Shown: positions 1-8,366 of the stretch, one piece after another
Numbering within the stretch: position 1 is the first letter of the stretch
How the letters are laid out: every line of letters starts with the position of its first letter
Assembly (NCBI GenBank): GCA_900465665.1
Contig: UBJO01000049.1
Span: forward strand, 62,001-126,000
Length of the DNA: 64,000 bases
DNA from: Hyphomicrobiales bacterium
GTDB taxonomy: Bacteria; Pseudomonadota; Alphaproteobacteria; Rhizobiales; Rhizobiaceae
Reading direction: 5' to 3'
Translations under genes and position numbers: made by a program
Notes under the pieces: generated by a model
What the model saw: only the letters and a program-made list of their open reading frames with translations
Databases searched by the model: none
What the model was told of the DNA's origin: nothing

Positions 1-1417
1 TCATCCGCGCCGCGAGCGTGGTGATGTTATCTCCAGGCTGCACCGTCAGCACGCGAACCCGAAGCGGCTTCAGAGATGCCGCTTCTGCCGGCGTCATGCG
101 CCGGAAGCTGGAGCGCAGCACGTCGGCCGTCGATTGCAGCGCGGTGCTTCCCTTCGGCACGGCCGTGAGGAAGCGGAAGATCTGCGAATTGTTTCGCACG
201 ACAGTCACGTCGAAATCCCAGCGATCGGCACTGGCGCGCGCGGTGGCGGCTTCCATGCCGTTGACGGTGATCTGCTGGATGGTCGACGGATCGAGCCCGG
301 TGACCCAGCCGCTGGAGATATAGTTGGTCAGCGACTGGTTCTGGTTGTCGGCCACGCCGTCGAAGCGGATAGCGATGTCGCCGGGGCCGGTCGCCATGAC
401 CGCCTCGACCTTGTTGTCGATCTTGAAGTCCGGCGGCACATCGAAGCGGATGCCGAGACCACCATGCAGGAAGGTCTGGCCGCGAACATAGCCCTCTTCC
501 GGGCTGTCGCCGTAGAGCAGGCCATCGATGCCGTCGAGATAATATCCGCGCCCGGTATCGCCGACCTTGCCCTCCTGGCCGAAGGCGCGGGCATGATCAC
601 GCGCAAGCTCGATGCGCTGCGCCGAATTCGGGTGGCTCGACAGGAAGTCCAGGCTCTGGTCGGCATCGGGATCGACCGACATGAAGCGGCTGTAGCCGGC
701 CATGGAATCCAGGAAACGGCTGGCCGCATAGGGATCGTAGCCGGCTTCGCCGAGCATGCGCACGCCGATGACGTCTGCCTGCAATTCCTGCTGGCGCGAG
801 AAGGCGGCAAGGCGCAGCTTGCCGCGCGCCAGCGCCTGCTTGCCGGCGATATCGCTGGACAGCACCTCGGCGACGACGCGGCTGGCGATCACTTCCGCCT
901 CTTCGCGCTTCTGCCGCTCGATGCCGTGGTTGGCGGTGACGTGGCCCATTTCGTGCGACAGCACGGCCGCCACTTCCGACGCATCATTGGCAAGCGCCAG
1001 AAGGCCGCGCGTGACGTAGAGATAACCGCCGGGCAGCGCGAATGCGTTGATCGCGGGCGAATTCAGAATGGTGATGCGGTAGGACTGGCTCGGATTTTCC
1101 GACACCGCCGTCAGCGCGCCGGCAATGCGCGCCACCAGCCGCTCGGTCTTGGCGTCCTTGTATTCGCCACCATAGCTCGCGACGATGCGCGGATGCTCGC
1201 GCGCGCCCATGGCCGCACGCGGATCGTTCTTCTGCACTTCGTCGACGATCTGCGGATTGGACGAGGGCCCGACACTGGGCTGATAGGATTGCTCAAGCGC
1301 CGACTGACAGCCGTAAAGCGCCACGGTGGAGGCGGACAGGATCGACGCCCGTCGTGCCCAGCGGCACGCTGCGAAGAACACATCACTGGAAGGCGCGGGC
1401 AGTTTCCACGTCGTCAT
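1..1417 (-). CDS. M48 family zinc metalloprotease, 3' end cut by window edge
   Basis: Periplasmic or membrane-anchored Zn-dependent protease of the M48 family, probably in envelope protein quality control. The reverse strand encodes a hydrophobic start ending in a lipobox-like VALYGC, then HEMGH (HExxH zinc motif) and the following ELQAD glutamate region. The C-terminal part ends in a LysM-like VQPGDNITTLAARM and runs off the left edge, so the stop is not seen. I chose the ATG at 1417; in-frame ATGs at 1444 and 1471 would add 9 or 18 residues and no clear ribosome site decides between them. It lies 268 bp after the thiamine operon on the same strand, with no shared function evident. Confidence 0.85.
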   Translation of the reverse strand, partial: MTTWKLPAPSSDVFFAACRWARRASILSASTVALYGCQSALEQSYQPSVGPSSNPQIVDEVQKNDPRAAMGAREHPRIVASYGGEYKDAKTERLVARIAGALTAVSENPSQSYRITILNSPAINAFALPGGYLYVTRGLLALANDASEVAAVLSHEMGHVTANHGIERQKREEAEVIASRVVAEVLSSDIAGKQALARGKLRLAAFSRQQELQADVIGVRMLGEAGYDPYAASRFLDSMAGYSRFMSVDPDADQSLDFLSSHPNSAQRIELARDHARAFGQEGKVGDTGRGYYLDGIDGLLYGDSPEEGYVRGQTFLHGGLGIRFDVPPDFKIDNKVEAVMATGPGDIAIRFDGVADNQNQSLTNYISSGWVTGLDPSTIQQITVNGMEAATARASADRWDFDVTVVRNNSQIFRFLTAVPKGSTALQSTADVLRSSFRRMTPAEAASLKPLRVRVLTVQPGDNITTLAARM

Positions 1418-1685
1418 GCGGTCCAGTCTGGCTCTCCGAGTCATCGCGCTTCTCGGCCGGCTCGCCGTCATGGCGCCCCGGTCGTCTTCATCAAGGTTCA
1501 ACAGGCGTACGCCCCCGTTTCCGCAGTGCACAATCGAGGGCCCAAGTCTTTGCTTTAGCTGATTTCCGCATCGGTTGCATAGCGAGACTCTGCCTAAATA
1601 TGGCGGCTTTATACTTTAGCAAGCCTAACGTGGTTAAGGAGTTCTCTGGGTCGCCGCAAATTATGGCGAAAGTGCCGTTGTCTTG
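1418..1685. other. Intergenic region between thiQ and the M48 gene
   Basis: About 270 bp without a coding signal. It should carry the promoter of the M48 gene on the minus strand (an AT-richer patch at 1590-1640), but no pair of hexamers or terminator is convincing. Confidence 0.3.
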
Positions 1686-2402
1686 TTAAGATTCGTCGAT
1701 CCGCAGAAATTGCCCCAGCGCGGAATTGTTTTCGCCGGTCGAAAACCGCGCGATCGGCGCCGCCACCGCGACCCTGCCCTGGTCGATGAAAATCGCATAG
1801 TCGGCAATCCGCCTGATCTCGTCGGCGTCGTGCGAGACAATCACGACAGTGTTGCCGCTGTCGCGATGCATCGCCAGAAGCAACCCCGCCATGTCGCGGC
1901 GCAGGCTCGGATCGAGCGCGGCGAAGGGTTCGTCGAGCAGCAGGATGGGGCGCTGACGCACCAGCGCCCGGGCAAACGCCACCCGCTGCCGCTCGCCACC
2001 CGAAAGCGTCGCCGGCATCCGCTTTTCGAAGCCTGACAGCCCGACCTTCTCAAGCGCCGACGTGATCGCGCGCCGATCGGCATCGCCAAGTTTCAGCGCC
2101 GGATGAATGCCGAGTCCGATATTGGTGAAGACATCGAGATGCGCAAAGAGGTTGTTGTCCTGAAACACCAGCGACACGGGCCGCTCGGCCGGATGTTGAT
2201 GGCCGATATCCTTCCCGTCAAACAGGATCTGCCCCGCATCCGCCGTGTCGAAACCGACCAGCAGATTGAGGAAGGTCGACTTGCCCGCGCCCGATGCGCC
2301 TGTGACACCGATGACGGCGCTCTCGGGCAGCGCGCAATCGAACACGAATGAGTTCTGGCCCAGCCGCAGCGTCACGCCGCGCATCTCGATGGCATCACTC
2401 AT
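1686..2402 (-). CDS. thiQ: Thiamine ABC transporter ATP-binding protein ThiQ
   Basis: ATPase that powers thiamine and TPP import through ThiP. 238 residues, usual for ThiQ. Walker A is GASGAGKST near residues 38-46, followed by a Q-loop (SLVFQDNNLFAH), signature LSGGERQR, Walker B ILLLDEPFAALD and the switch histidine in IVSHD. A longer in-frame start exists at 2429, but the ATG at 2402 overlaps the thiP stop by 8 bp, the usual coupled layout, and gives a normal N terminus (MSDAIEMRGVTL). It is the last gene of thiBPQ and is controlled by the TPP riboswitch upstream of thiB. Confidence 0.95.
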   Translation of the reverse strand: MSDAIEMRGVTLRLGQNSFVFDCALPESAVIGVTGASGAGKSTFLNLLVGFDTADAGQILFDGKDIGHQHPAERPVSLVFQDNNLFAHLDVFTNIGLGIHPALKLGDADRRAITSALEKVGLSGFEKRMPATLSGGERQRVAFARALVRQRPILLLDEPFAALDPSLRRDMAGLLLAMHRDSGNTVVIVSHDADEIRRIADYAIFIDQGRVAVAAPIARFSTGENNSALGQFLRIDES

Positions 2403-4044
2403 GCGACAGCGCCTCCCGCTTCGGCTCATCCGCCACCCCCGAGCCCATCGTGCCCGAAATCGTCAACAGCAGGCAGATCACGCCGAGGATCAGCGCCAGC
2501 CCATCCGCATCATTGGTGCGATAGCTGCCGAGGCTGGAATAGACCAGCCACGGCAGCGTCACGAAGCTATCCGAACCAAACAAGGCCACGGCGCCGAGAT
2601 CGCCCAGCGACAGGGCCATGGCAAAGGACAACGCCGTCAGCACCGGCTTTCGCAGATCCGGCCACGAAATCAGCCGCAGCTTGGCGAGGCCGGAGATGCC
2701 GAGGCTGGCGCTCAGCCGCTGTGTGCGGCGCTGGTGGATTGCGTAGGCCGGCTCCAGCACCCTGACGACGAAAGGCATCGCCATCAGCGCATTGATGGCG
2801 ACCACAAGCACCGGCGCCACGACATTGACGTCGCCGACATCACGCGCCGCCAGGAACCAACCCGTGGCGAGAACGATGGGCGGGAAGAGAAGCACGAGCG
2901 ACGAGGCGGCACCCATTGCGCCAAAGAAGGACCGCGCGCCGTGCCGCGCTTTGCGCTCAAGCGAGAGCGTATGGCGGGCGCGCACGAGCGGCATCGACAG
3001 GGCGAACGACAGCAAGGCCGACGAAAGCGCCATCGCGCCGCTGGTGGCAAAGGCCCGCCAGAAGATCGCTTCGCCGACCAGCTTCACCAGATCGGCGCGC
3101 AGACCGGCAATCACGATGAAGAGCAGCGGCAGGCCGAGAAACAGTACCGCCAGCGTGAGAAGCGCGCGATCGGCGATCCACGCACCGAACAGCGTGCCAT
3201 CGGGCCGTCGGATCGTGCGACCCGACGTAAGCCCCGCATCGCCTGACGTCGGCAGCAGCGAGAGAATACCGAGAACCACGGCCGTCAACGCGATCTGCAG
3301 CAGGGACAAGCCCACCGCGCGGCCGGGATCGAAATCGAAGCGCAGCGACTGGTAGATCGCCACCTCGATCGTGGTCGCCGCCGGTCCGCCGCCGAGCATC
3401 AGCACCAGCGTGAAGCTGGTGGCGCAGAGCATGAAGATCAGCCCCGCCACACCTGGTATGACCGAACGCAGCACCGGCCACTCGATGAAGCGGAAGACGG
3501 ACACCGGCCGCATGCCGAGACCGCTCGCCACCAGCCAGTATTCGCCCGGCACTCGCTCCAACGCCGCCAGCATAAGCCGGCAGGCAAGCGGCAGATTGAA
3601 GAACACATGCGCGAGCAGAATGCCCGACAGCCCATAAATGCTGACGGGCTGGTCGATCCTCGCCCATGACAGCATCGTGTTGACGACACCCTGCCGGCCC
3701 CAGATGCCGATCAGACCGAGCGCACCGATCAGCACCGGCAGCCCCATCGGCACCGCCATGAGCCGGATGATCCAGATGCGGCCGATAAATCGTGGCTGCC
3801 GCGCCAGCGCCCGTGCGACCGGAATGGCCAGCACGACCGACAGCAACGTAGAAAGCGCCGCCTGCAGAAGCGTGAAGCGCAGAACGCGCAGGATGTATGG
3901 ATCGGAAACGATCGATCCGACAGGCATGCCGTCGGTGGAGATCAGCAGGGATAGCGTCGCGACCGTCACGAAGACGATGATGGCGGCGAGGCTGAGCGCC
4001 CCGCCGGCCAGCGCATATCGTCTTTCGGACGGCGCAAGAAGCAT
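2395..4044 (-). CDS. thiP: Thiamine ABC transporter permease ThiP
   Basis: Inner-membrane permease of the thiamine/TPP importer. 549 residues forming two fused permease halves, as in known ThiP, with about 12 membrane segments. Each half has an EAA-type loop contacting ThiQ (around ASGLGMRPVSVFRFIEWP and ASLGISGLAKLRLISWP). It is translated between thiB and thiQ, with an 8-bp overlap with thiQ. The junction with thiB is unusual: a 14-bp unit repeated three times separates the two genes by 27 bp (see findings). Confidence 0.95.
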   Translation of the reverse strand: MLLAPSERRYALAGGALSLAAIIVFVTVATLSLLISTDGMPVGSIVSDPYILRVLRFTLLQAALSTLLSVVLAIPVARALARQPRFIGRIWIIRLMAVPMGLPVLIGALGLIGIWGRQGVVNTMLSWARIDQPVSIYGLSGILLAHVFFNLPLACRLMLAALERVPGEYWLVASGLGMRPVSVFRFIEWPVLRSVIPGVAGLIFMLCATSFTLVLMLGGGPAATTIEVAIYQSLRFDFDPGRAVGLSLLQIALTAVVLGILSLLPTSGDAGLTSGRTIRRPDGTLFGAWIADRALLTLAVLFLGLPLLFIVIAGLRADLVKLVGEAIFWRAFATSGAMALSSALLSFALSMPLVRARHTLSLERKARHGARSFFGAMGAASSLVLLFPPIVLATGWFLAARDVGDVNVVAPVLVVAINALMAMPFVVRVLEPAYAIHQRRTQRLSASLGISGLAKLRLISWPDLRKPVLTALSFAMALSLGDLGAVALFGSDSFVTLPWLVYSSLGSYRTNDADGLALILGVICLLLTISGTMGSGVADEPKREALSHE

Positions 4045-4085
4045 CAGTTCATGCTCATCAATTCATGCTCATCAATTCATGCTCA
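4043..4085 (-). repeat. 14-bp unit in three tandem copies at the thiB/thiP junction
   Basis: On the minus strand the unit ATGAGCATGAATTG appears twice and then as ATGAGCATGAACTG, directly followed by the thiP start. The first copy encodes the last thiB codons and its stop (ATG AAT TGA). The third copy still shows the overlap arrangement AACTGATG, in which a stop overlaps the thiP ATG. Confidence 0.9.
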
Positions 4086-5088
4086 TGGCGGCCAGCCACT
4101 CGTTGATCCAGGCCTTGCGGTTCTTGGCGACCTCATCCGAGCTCATCAGGAAGGTCTTCGACGGGTTGACGAGCTTGCCGAAAGCATCCGGCAGCGGCTC
4201 CGAGGTCTTGGACACCGGCATCATCCAGTTGTTGGTCGGGATCGCGTCCTGGAAGCCAGGGGTGACCATGAACTTCAGGAAGTCCTGCGCCAGCGCCTTG
4301 TCCGGCGCGTTCTTCAACAGGCCGGCAACCTCGATCTGGATGTAGTGCCCCTCGGAGAATGCCGCCGCCTGGTAGCGATCCGTGTTTTCCGAAACCATGT
4401 GATAGGCGGGCGACGTCGTATAGGAGAGCACCATCGGCGCCTCGCCCTTGGTAAACAGGCCGTAAGCCTCCGACCAGCCGGGCGTCACCGTCAGCACGCG
4501 CTTCTTGAGCTTGGCCCAGGCTTCCGGCGCCTTGTCGCCATAGACCGACTTCACCCACAAGAGCAGGCCGAGGCCCGGCGTCGAGGTGCGGGGATCCTCG
4601 ATGACGATCTTCTGCGCGGGATCGCCATCGACCAGCTCCTTCAGGCTCGCCGGCGGCGTCTTGATCGTCTGCGTGTCGTAGATCACGGCGAAATGGCCGT
4701 AGTCATAAGGCACGAAGACATCATCCTTGAAGCCGCCGGGGACCTGCAGCGCGCCGGTGTCGATGCCGCTGGCATCGAATAGGCCAGTGGCCTTGGCTTC
4801 GGTGATCAGGCTTGTGTCGAGGCCGAGGACGACATCGGCCTTGGTGCCGGCACCTTCGAGCTTCAGACGCGACAGCAGCGCCACGCCATCGGCGACGCTG
4901 ACGAAATTGACCGTGCAGCCGCATGTCTTCTCGAACGCCGCTTTCACCTTCGGGCCGGGACCCCATTCGGAGGTGAAGCTCTCATAGGTATAGATGGTGA
5001 GCGCCTTGTCGGCCGCGAGCGTAGCCGTTGCCGAAAAGCTCGCCAACAGCATGGCAGCGCCGAGCGCATAGGTCTTGAAATGGGTCAT
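4072..5088 (-). CDS. thiB: Thiamine ABC transporter periplasmic binding protein ThiB
   Basis: Periplasmic solute-binding protein delivering thiamine, TMP or TPP to ThiPQ. 338 residues with a classic signal peptide (cleavage near residues 24-26, ATLAADKAL) and the ThiB-type start of the mature domain, LTIYTYESF. A cysteine pair follows at KTCGCTVNF. The start ATG at 5088 has a strong AGGAGAGG ribosome site. It is the first gene of thiBPQ, directly below a TPP riboswitch whose 3' part can pair with this start region, so translation is likely shut off by TPP. Confidence 0.95.
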   Translation of the reverse strand: MTHFKTYALGAAMLLASFSATATLAADKALTIYTYESFTSEWGPGPKVKAAFEKTCGCTVNFVSVADGVALLSRLKLEGAGTKADVVLGLDTSLITEAKATGLFDASGIDTGALQVPGGFKDDVFVPYDYGHFAVIYDTQTIKTPPASLKELVDGDPAQKIVIEDPRTSTPGLGLLLWVKSVYGDKAPEAWAKLKKRVLTVTPGWSEAYGLFTKGEAPMVLSYTTSPAYHMVSENTDRYQAAAFSEGHYIQIEVAGLLKNAPDKALAQDFLKFMVTPGFQDAIPTNNWMMPVSKTSEPLPDAFGKLVNPSKTFLMSSDEVAKNRKAWINEWLAAMSMN

Positions 5089-5140
5089 GACACCTCTCCT
5101 CTAGGTTCATTGAAGGGGAAAAGGGCGGTGCCTGGTGTCA

Positions 5141-5249
5141 CGCGTCTAATCCCTCCGCCGGTGTTAGCCGGATCAGGTTCCGCGGGTTGGCTTTTGCAAG
5201 CCTCTCAGCCAAGTATCTGGGAAGATACAAGGCACCCCGTTAGAGCGTC
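5141..5249 (-). ncRNA. TPP riboswitch (THI element) controlling thiBPQ
   Basis: The reverse strand carries the THI-box blocks in order: ACGGGGTGCC, GGCTGAGAGG, then CCCGCGGAACCTGATCCGG, a CTAACACCGG arm and GGAGGGA. TCTAA and TTAGA can close P1. A weak promoter sits just upstream (TTGCCA at 5282-5277 and TATACA at 5261-5256, spacing 15). Just after the aptamer, TGACACC (5140-5134 read on the minus strand) is perfectly complementary to GGTGTCA (5094-5088), which overlaps the first base of the thiB ATG. This suggests a switch acting on translation initiation. The aptamer call is firm; the pairing mechanism is my inference. Confidence 0.96.
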
Positions 5250-5322
5250 GCAAGGTGTATATCCGTAGCCGGCGTCTGGCAAGAGCGGACGTCGGCCAGG
5301 GTTCGTCAGCCGGGTTCGTGGG

Positions 5323-6855
5323 CTATTCGGCGGCCTCGGCGGCGGCTTTCGCGGGCGTCCCACCTGTGCGCGGCAATTGCACCGGCTTCAGCATCAGCGC
5401 CGCCACAAGCCCGATGAAGGCAATGAGGCACGAGGTCATGAACAGGGGCACGAAGGCGCTGGCATAGGCATCCGCCACCGCCTGGCGCGCCGCCTCCGGC
5501 AATGCCGCCATCATCTTAGGCGTCAGCTGCTCGATATTCTCGACGCCGGGGATCGATAGACCCGTGCGGCCGAGCTGCGAGCCGATGATGGCGCCGTAGA
5601 TGGAGATCGCGATCGAGGCGCCGCCCATGCGCGACAGCGTTACCGATCCGGTCGCCGCCCCGACATCGCGGGCGGGCGCCGCATTCTGCACGCCGATGAT
5701 CGGCACCTGTTGCGCAAGACCGATACCGATGCCGTGCATCGCCATGATCGCGCCGATGATCAGCACCGGCGTTCCGGCATGCACCTGCGACAGCAGGACG
5801 AAGGCGACGGCGCTGACGGAGAGGCTGGCGATCGCAAACGGCTTGTAGCGCCCTGTCGCCGAGATCATCCGCCCGGCCGATAGCGAGCCGCATACGATGC
5901 CGCCGGTGAGCAGAATGAAGAGCGCGCCGGCCGCCGATGGCGAAAGACCCGTCGTCGTCTGCAGGAACAGCGCGAAGTAGTTGACCATGCCGATACCGAT
6001 CGCACCGCTCATCACCGACATGACCAGCAGCAGGCCGAATGTCGGGTTGCGGAACAGCGACAGCGGAACGATCGGCTCGGCGGCGCGCCGCTCCACCAGC
6101 ACCCAGGCGATGGCGCAGACGATGCCGAGCGCGATGATGCCAAGATTGCCCGGCGCCACCAGCGAGCCGAAGAGCTGGCTGCCATCGGCGGCGAGCACGA
6201 TGCAGCTGGTGGTCATCGCCAGCAGCAACGCGCCGGCGTAATCGATCTTCGGGCGGCGGTTCGGCTTGCGGTAGGGCAGCATGAAGGCCAGCCCGGCAAT
6301 CACGATCGCGCCGATCGGCACGTTGACGAGGAAGATCGAGCGCCAGCCGAACATATCGCTCATCGCGCCACCGAGGACAGGGCCGATTGCCCCCGAAGCC
6401 ATGAGGACGAGGCTGGAATAGCTCTGGTATTTCGCTCGCTCGCGCGGCTCGAACAGGTCCGCATTGACGGCGAAGATCGACACCATGATGCCGCCGCCGC
6501 CGAGGCCCTGCAGCACGCGCGCCGCGATCAGCGTATCCATCGACACGGCCAGACCGCACAGCGTCGAGCCCACGGTGAAGATGATGATTGCCGCCATCAT
6601 CACGTACTTGCGCCCGAAGAGGTCGCCGAGCTTGCCGTAGAGCGGTATGACGGCGCTGACGGCCAGCAGATAGGCCGAGCCGATCCAGCCGAACCGCTCG
6701 ATCTGCCCGAATTCACCGACGATGGTGGGCAGAGCGGTGGCAACGATCTGGTTGTCGAGCGTGGCCATGAAAAGGGCGGCCATCAGGAAGAGAAAGAGAA
6801 TGAGCCGGCGACGAGGGTCGGTCACCAGCGGCTGCGCGGCGATCTGTGAATTCAT
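5323..6855 (-). CDS. DHA2-family MFS drug efflux transporter
   Basis: Proton-driven multidrug exporter of the DHA2 (EmrB/QacA) type. 510 residues with about 14 hydrophobic segments. Motif A is KLGDLFGRKYVM, near residue 75, and the TM1 motif is LDNQIVATALPTI. The C-terminal tail is rich in alanine and glutamate. It is divergent from a MarR-type regulator across a 117-bp region holding repeated AT-rich operator-like sequences, so it is probably the target of that repressor. The substrate cannot be read from sequence. Confidence 0.9.
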   Translation of the reverse strand: MNSQIAAQPLVTDPRRRLILFLFLMAALFMATLDNQIVATALPTIVGEFGQIERFGWIGSAYLLAVSAVIPLYGKLGDLFGRKYVMMAAIIIFTVGSTLCGLAVSMDTLIAARVLQGLGGGGIMVSIFAVNADLFEPRERAKYQSYSSLVLMASGAIGPVLGGAMSDMFGWRSIFLVNVPIGAIVIAGLAFMLPYRKPNRRPKIDYAGALLLAMTTSCIVLAADGSQLFGSLVAPGNLGIIALGIVCAIAWVLVERRAAEPIVPLSLFRNPTFGLLLVMSVMSGAIGIGMVNYFALFLQTTTGLSPSAAGALFILLTGGIVCGSLSAGRMISATGRYKPFAIASLSVSAVAFVLLSQVHAGTPVLIIGAIMAMHGIGIGLAQQVPIIGVQNAAPARDVGAATGSVTLSRMGGASIAISIYGAIIGSQLGRTGLSIPGVENIEQLTPKMMAALPEAARQAVADAYASAFVPLFMTSCLIAFIGLVAALMLKPVQLPRTGGTPAKAAAEAAE

Positions 6856-6882
6856 GGGGGCGATCTTTCAGGTTTCGGCGCA

Positions 6883-6940
6883 ATTTATGTGCTGTCAGCA
6901 TATAAATGTCAACGTCATATAAATGACATCAGCATATTTT
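6883..6940. promoter_or_regulatory. Repeated operator-like palindromes between MFS and marR genes
   Basis: ATTTATGTGCTG (6883-6894) and CAGCATATAAAT (6896-6907) form an inverted repeat with 11 of 12 matches. The core CATATAAATG recurs as a direct repeat at 6899-6908 and 6916-6925 (17 bp apart), and a partial CAGCATATTT follows at 6930. Placed between divergent starts at 6855 and 6973, this is what a MarR dimer controlling both genes would bind. Confidence 0.65.
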
Positions 6941-6972
6941 CCTCCCCGATCGCTTCTGTTATCCTCCGTCCC

Positions 6973-7509
6973 ATGACAGATAGTTTGCAAATCGCCCCAG
7001 ACACCACGCCGACCGAGGATGATATCGCCCATATCGGCCAAAGCATGAGCCGTATGCGCATGATCACGGGGCGACGACTGATTGCCCGCCTCGCCATCGA
7101 AAAGGTGGCTCCGGATCTGGAGCTTTCGCATCTGGATGTTCTCGAAGCCGTCAAGCTCGCCCGCAGGAATGGCGAGGTGACCGTGGGGACGATTGCCGAG
7201 GCCATGCGCATCGATCCGTCCCGCGCAAGCCGCATTGTCGCCGACATGGTCGGCCGCGGTGTTCTCGAACGCGCGGCATCTCAGCAGGACGCCCGGCGGA
7301 TCCTGGTGGTGATCACGCCATCCGGCTGGAGCCTGCTCACGGAACTGAAATCTCAAAAGCTCGCGATCATCAAGGATGTCGTCTCCGACTGGTCGTCTGC
7401 GGACGCCAAAAACTTCGCCGAGCTATTTGATCGGTACATGACCGGCTTCGAGCGCGTTTTCGCCATGCGTGACAAACATTTGCCCGCGGCACCAAAAGCT
7501 GGAAAATAG
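6973..7509 (+). CDS. MarR-family transcriptional regulator
   Basis: Winged-helix repressor of 178 residues, probably controlling the divergent efflux gene and itself. The central region shows the MarR recognition helix and wing: IAEAMRIDPSRASRIVADM, then GVLERAASQQDARRILVVITPSG. An upstream extension to 6889 exists but would run through the operator repeats; ATG 6973 fits family length. The effector is unknown. An FNR-type box and ompW follow downstream with their own promoter. Confidence 0.9.
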   Translation: MTDSLQIAPDTTPTEDDIAHIGQSMSRMRMITGRRLIARLAIEKVAPDLELSHLDVLEAVKLARRNGEVTVGTIAEAMRIDPSRASRIVADMVGRGVLERAASQQDARRILVVITPSGWSLLTELKSQKLAIIKDVVSDWSSADAKNFAELFDRYMTGFERVFAMRDKHLPAAPKAGK

Positions 7510-7518
7510 AACGAGAGA

Positions 7519-7532
7519 TTGATCTGAATCAA
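7519..7532. promoter_or_regulatory. FNR/FixK-type box upstream of ompW
   Basis: TTGATCTGAATCAA is a perfect match to TTGAT-N4-ATCAA, the site of FNR-family activators (FnrN/FixK in rhizobia). Its centre is 67-68 bp upstream of the ompW ATG, so a class II activated promoter with an RNA start near 7567 is possible. Confidence 0.75.
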
Positions 7533-7592
7533 ACGGTTACCCGACAGCGTTTCATAGAACTCCCCCTGACCATAAACCTAGGAGAGATTCGA

Positions 7593-8273
7593 ATGAAACG
7601 CCGCCTGGCAAAACTAAAGGGCATGTTCGCTGCCGTCGTTCTGGTTGCCGCTGCCCATCCGGCCATGTCCGCCGACCTGACCCAGCCGACCGCGGCTCAG
7701 GAAGCAACGCAGAGCCAGAGCCCCTGGATGATCCGCCTGCGCGCGCTTGGCGTCATCACCCAGGATTCCGGCTACGTTGGCGGCGTCGCGGGATCGGATC
7801 TCTCCTACTCGGACACCGTCGTTCCTGAATTCGACGTCACCTACTTCTTCACCGACAACATCGCCGCCGAGCTCATCCTCGGCACGACATTCGCCAACGT
7901 CACCGGCAAGGGTTCGATCGAAAGCCTCGGCGATGTCGGCAAGACCTGGCTGCTGCCGCCGACCGTCACGCTGCAGTATCACTTCAACGATTTCGGCAAC
8001 TTCAAGCCCTATGTCGGCGCCGGCTTGAACTACACGATCTTCTACAACGAGAAGGGCAAGAGCGCCCAGAGCCTCGACATCGACAACACCTTCGGCGTCG
8101 CGCTCCAGGCCGGCTTCGACTACATGTTCGACGAGCACTGGGGCCTCAACGTCGACGTCAAGAAGATCTTTCTGCGTCCCGATTTCAACGTGAACGTCGG
8201 CGGCGCCGACATGACCGGCAAGGCCAAGCTCGATCCTTGGCTGATCGGCGCCGGTGTGACCTACCGTTTCTAA
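7593..8273 (+). CDS. ompW: OmpW-family outer membrane protein
   Basis: Small eight-stranded outer-membrane beta-barrel of 226 residues. It has a signal peptide (cleavage near AAHPAMSADL, residues 25-30), amphipathic strands, OmpW-typical segments (YFFTDNIAAEL, LQYHF, KPYVGAGLNYTIF, WGLNVDVKKIFL) and the C-terminal aromatic residue F in VTYRF used for barrel assembly. AGGAGA lies just upstream of the ATG. The FNR-type box suggests induction at low oxygen, as known for ompW in enteric bacteria. It ends in a strong terminator. Confidence 0.93.
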   Translation: MKRRLAKLKGMFAAVVLVAAAHPAMSADLTQPTAAQEATQSQSPWMIRLRALGVITQDSGYVGGVAGSDLSYSDTVVPEFDVTYFFTDNIAAELILGTTFANVTGKGSIESLGDVGKTWLLPPTVTLQYHFNDFGNFKPYVGAGLNYTIFYNEKGKSAQSLDIDNTFGVALQAGFDYMFDEHWGLNVDVKKIFLRPDFNVNVGGADMTGKAKLDPWLIGAGVTYRF

Positions 8274-8300
8274 ACCCAACCTTTATCGCAGAAACGCCAG

Positions 8301-8338
8301 AGGGCGCGGACAAACCCTGTCCGCGCCCTTTCCCTTTT
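8301..8338 (+). terminator. Rho-independent terminator after ompW
   Basis: A 10-bp perfect stem, GGGCGCGGAC/GTCCGCGCCC (8302-8311 with 8319-8328), with a 7-base loop and a T-rich tail. Confidence 0.88.
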
Positions 8339-8366
8339 CCTCCGCTTTGCGCTATGGGCAATGCCC

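Noticed and set aside
134..1558. 474-codon open frame opposite the M48 gene
   Set aside because: It is the antisense shadow of a GC-rich gene with HEMGH and family sequence on the other strand; its product has no domain and poor composition.
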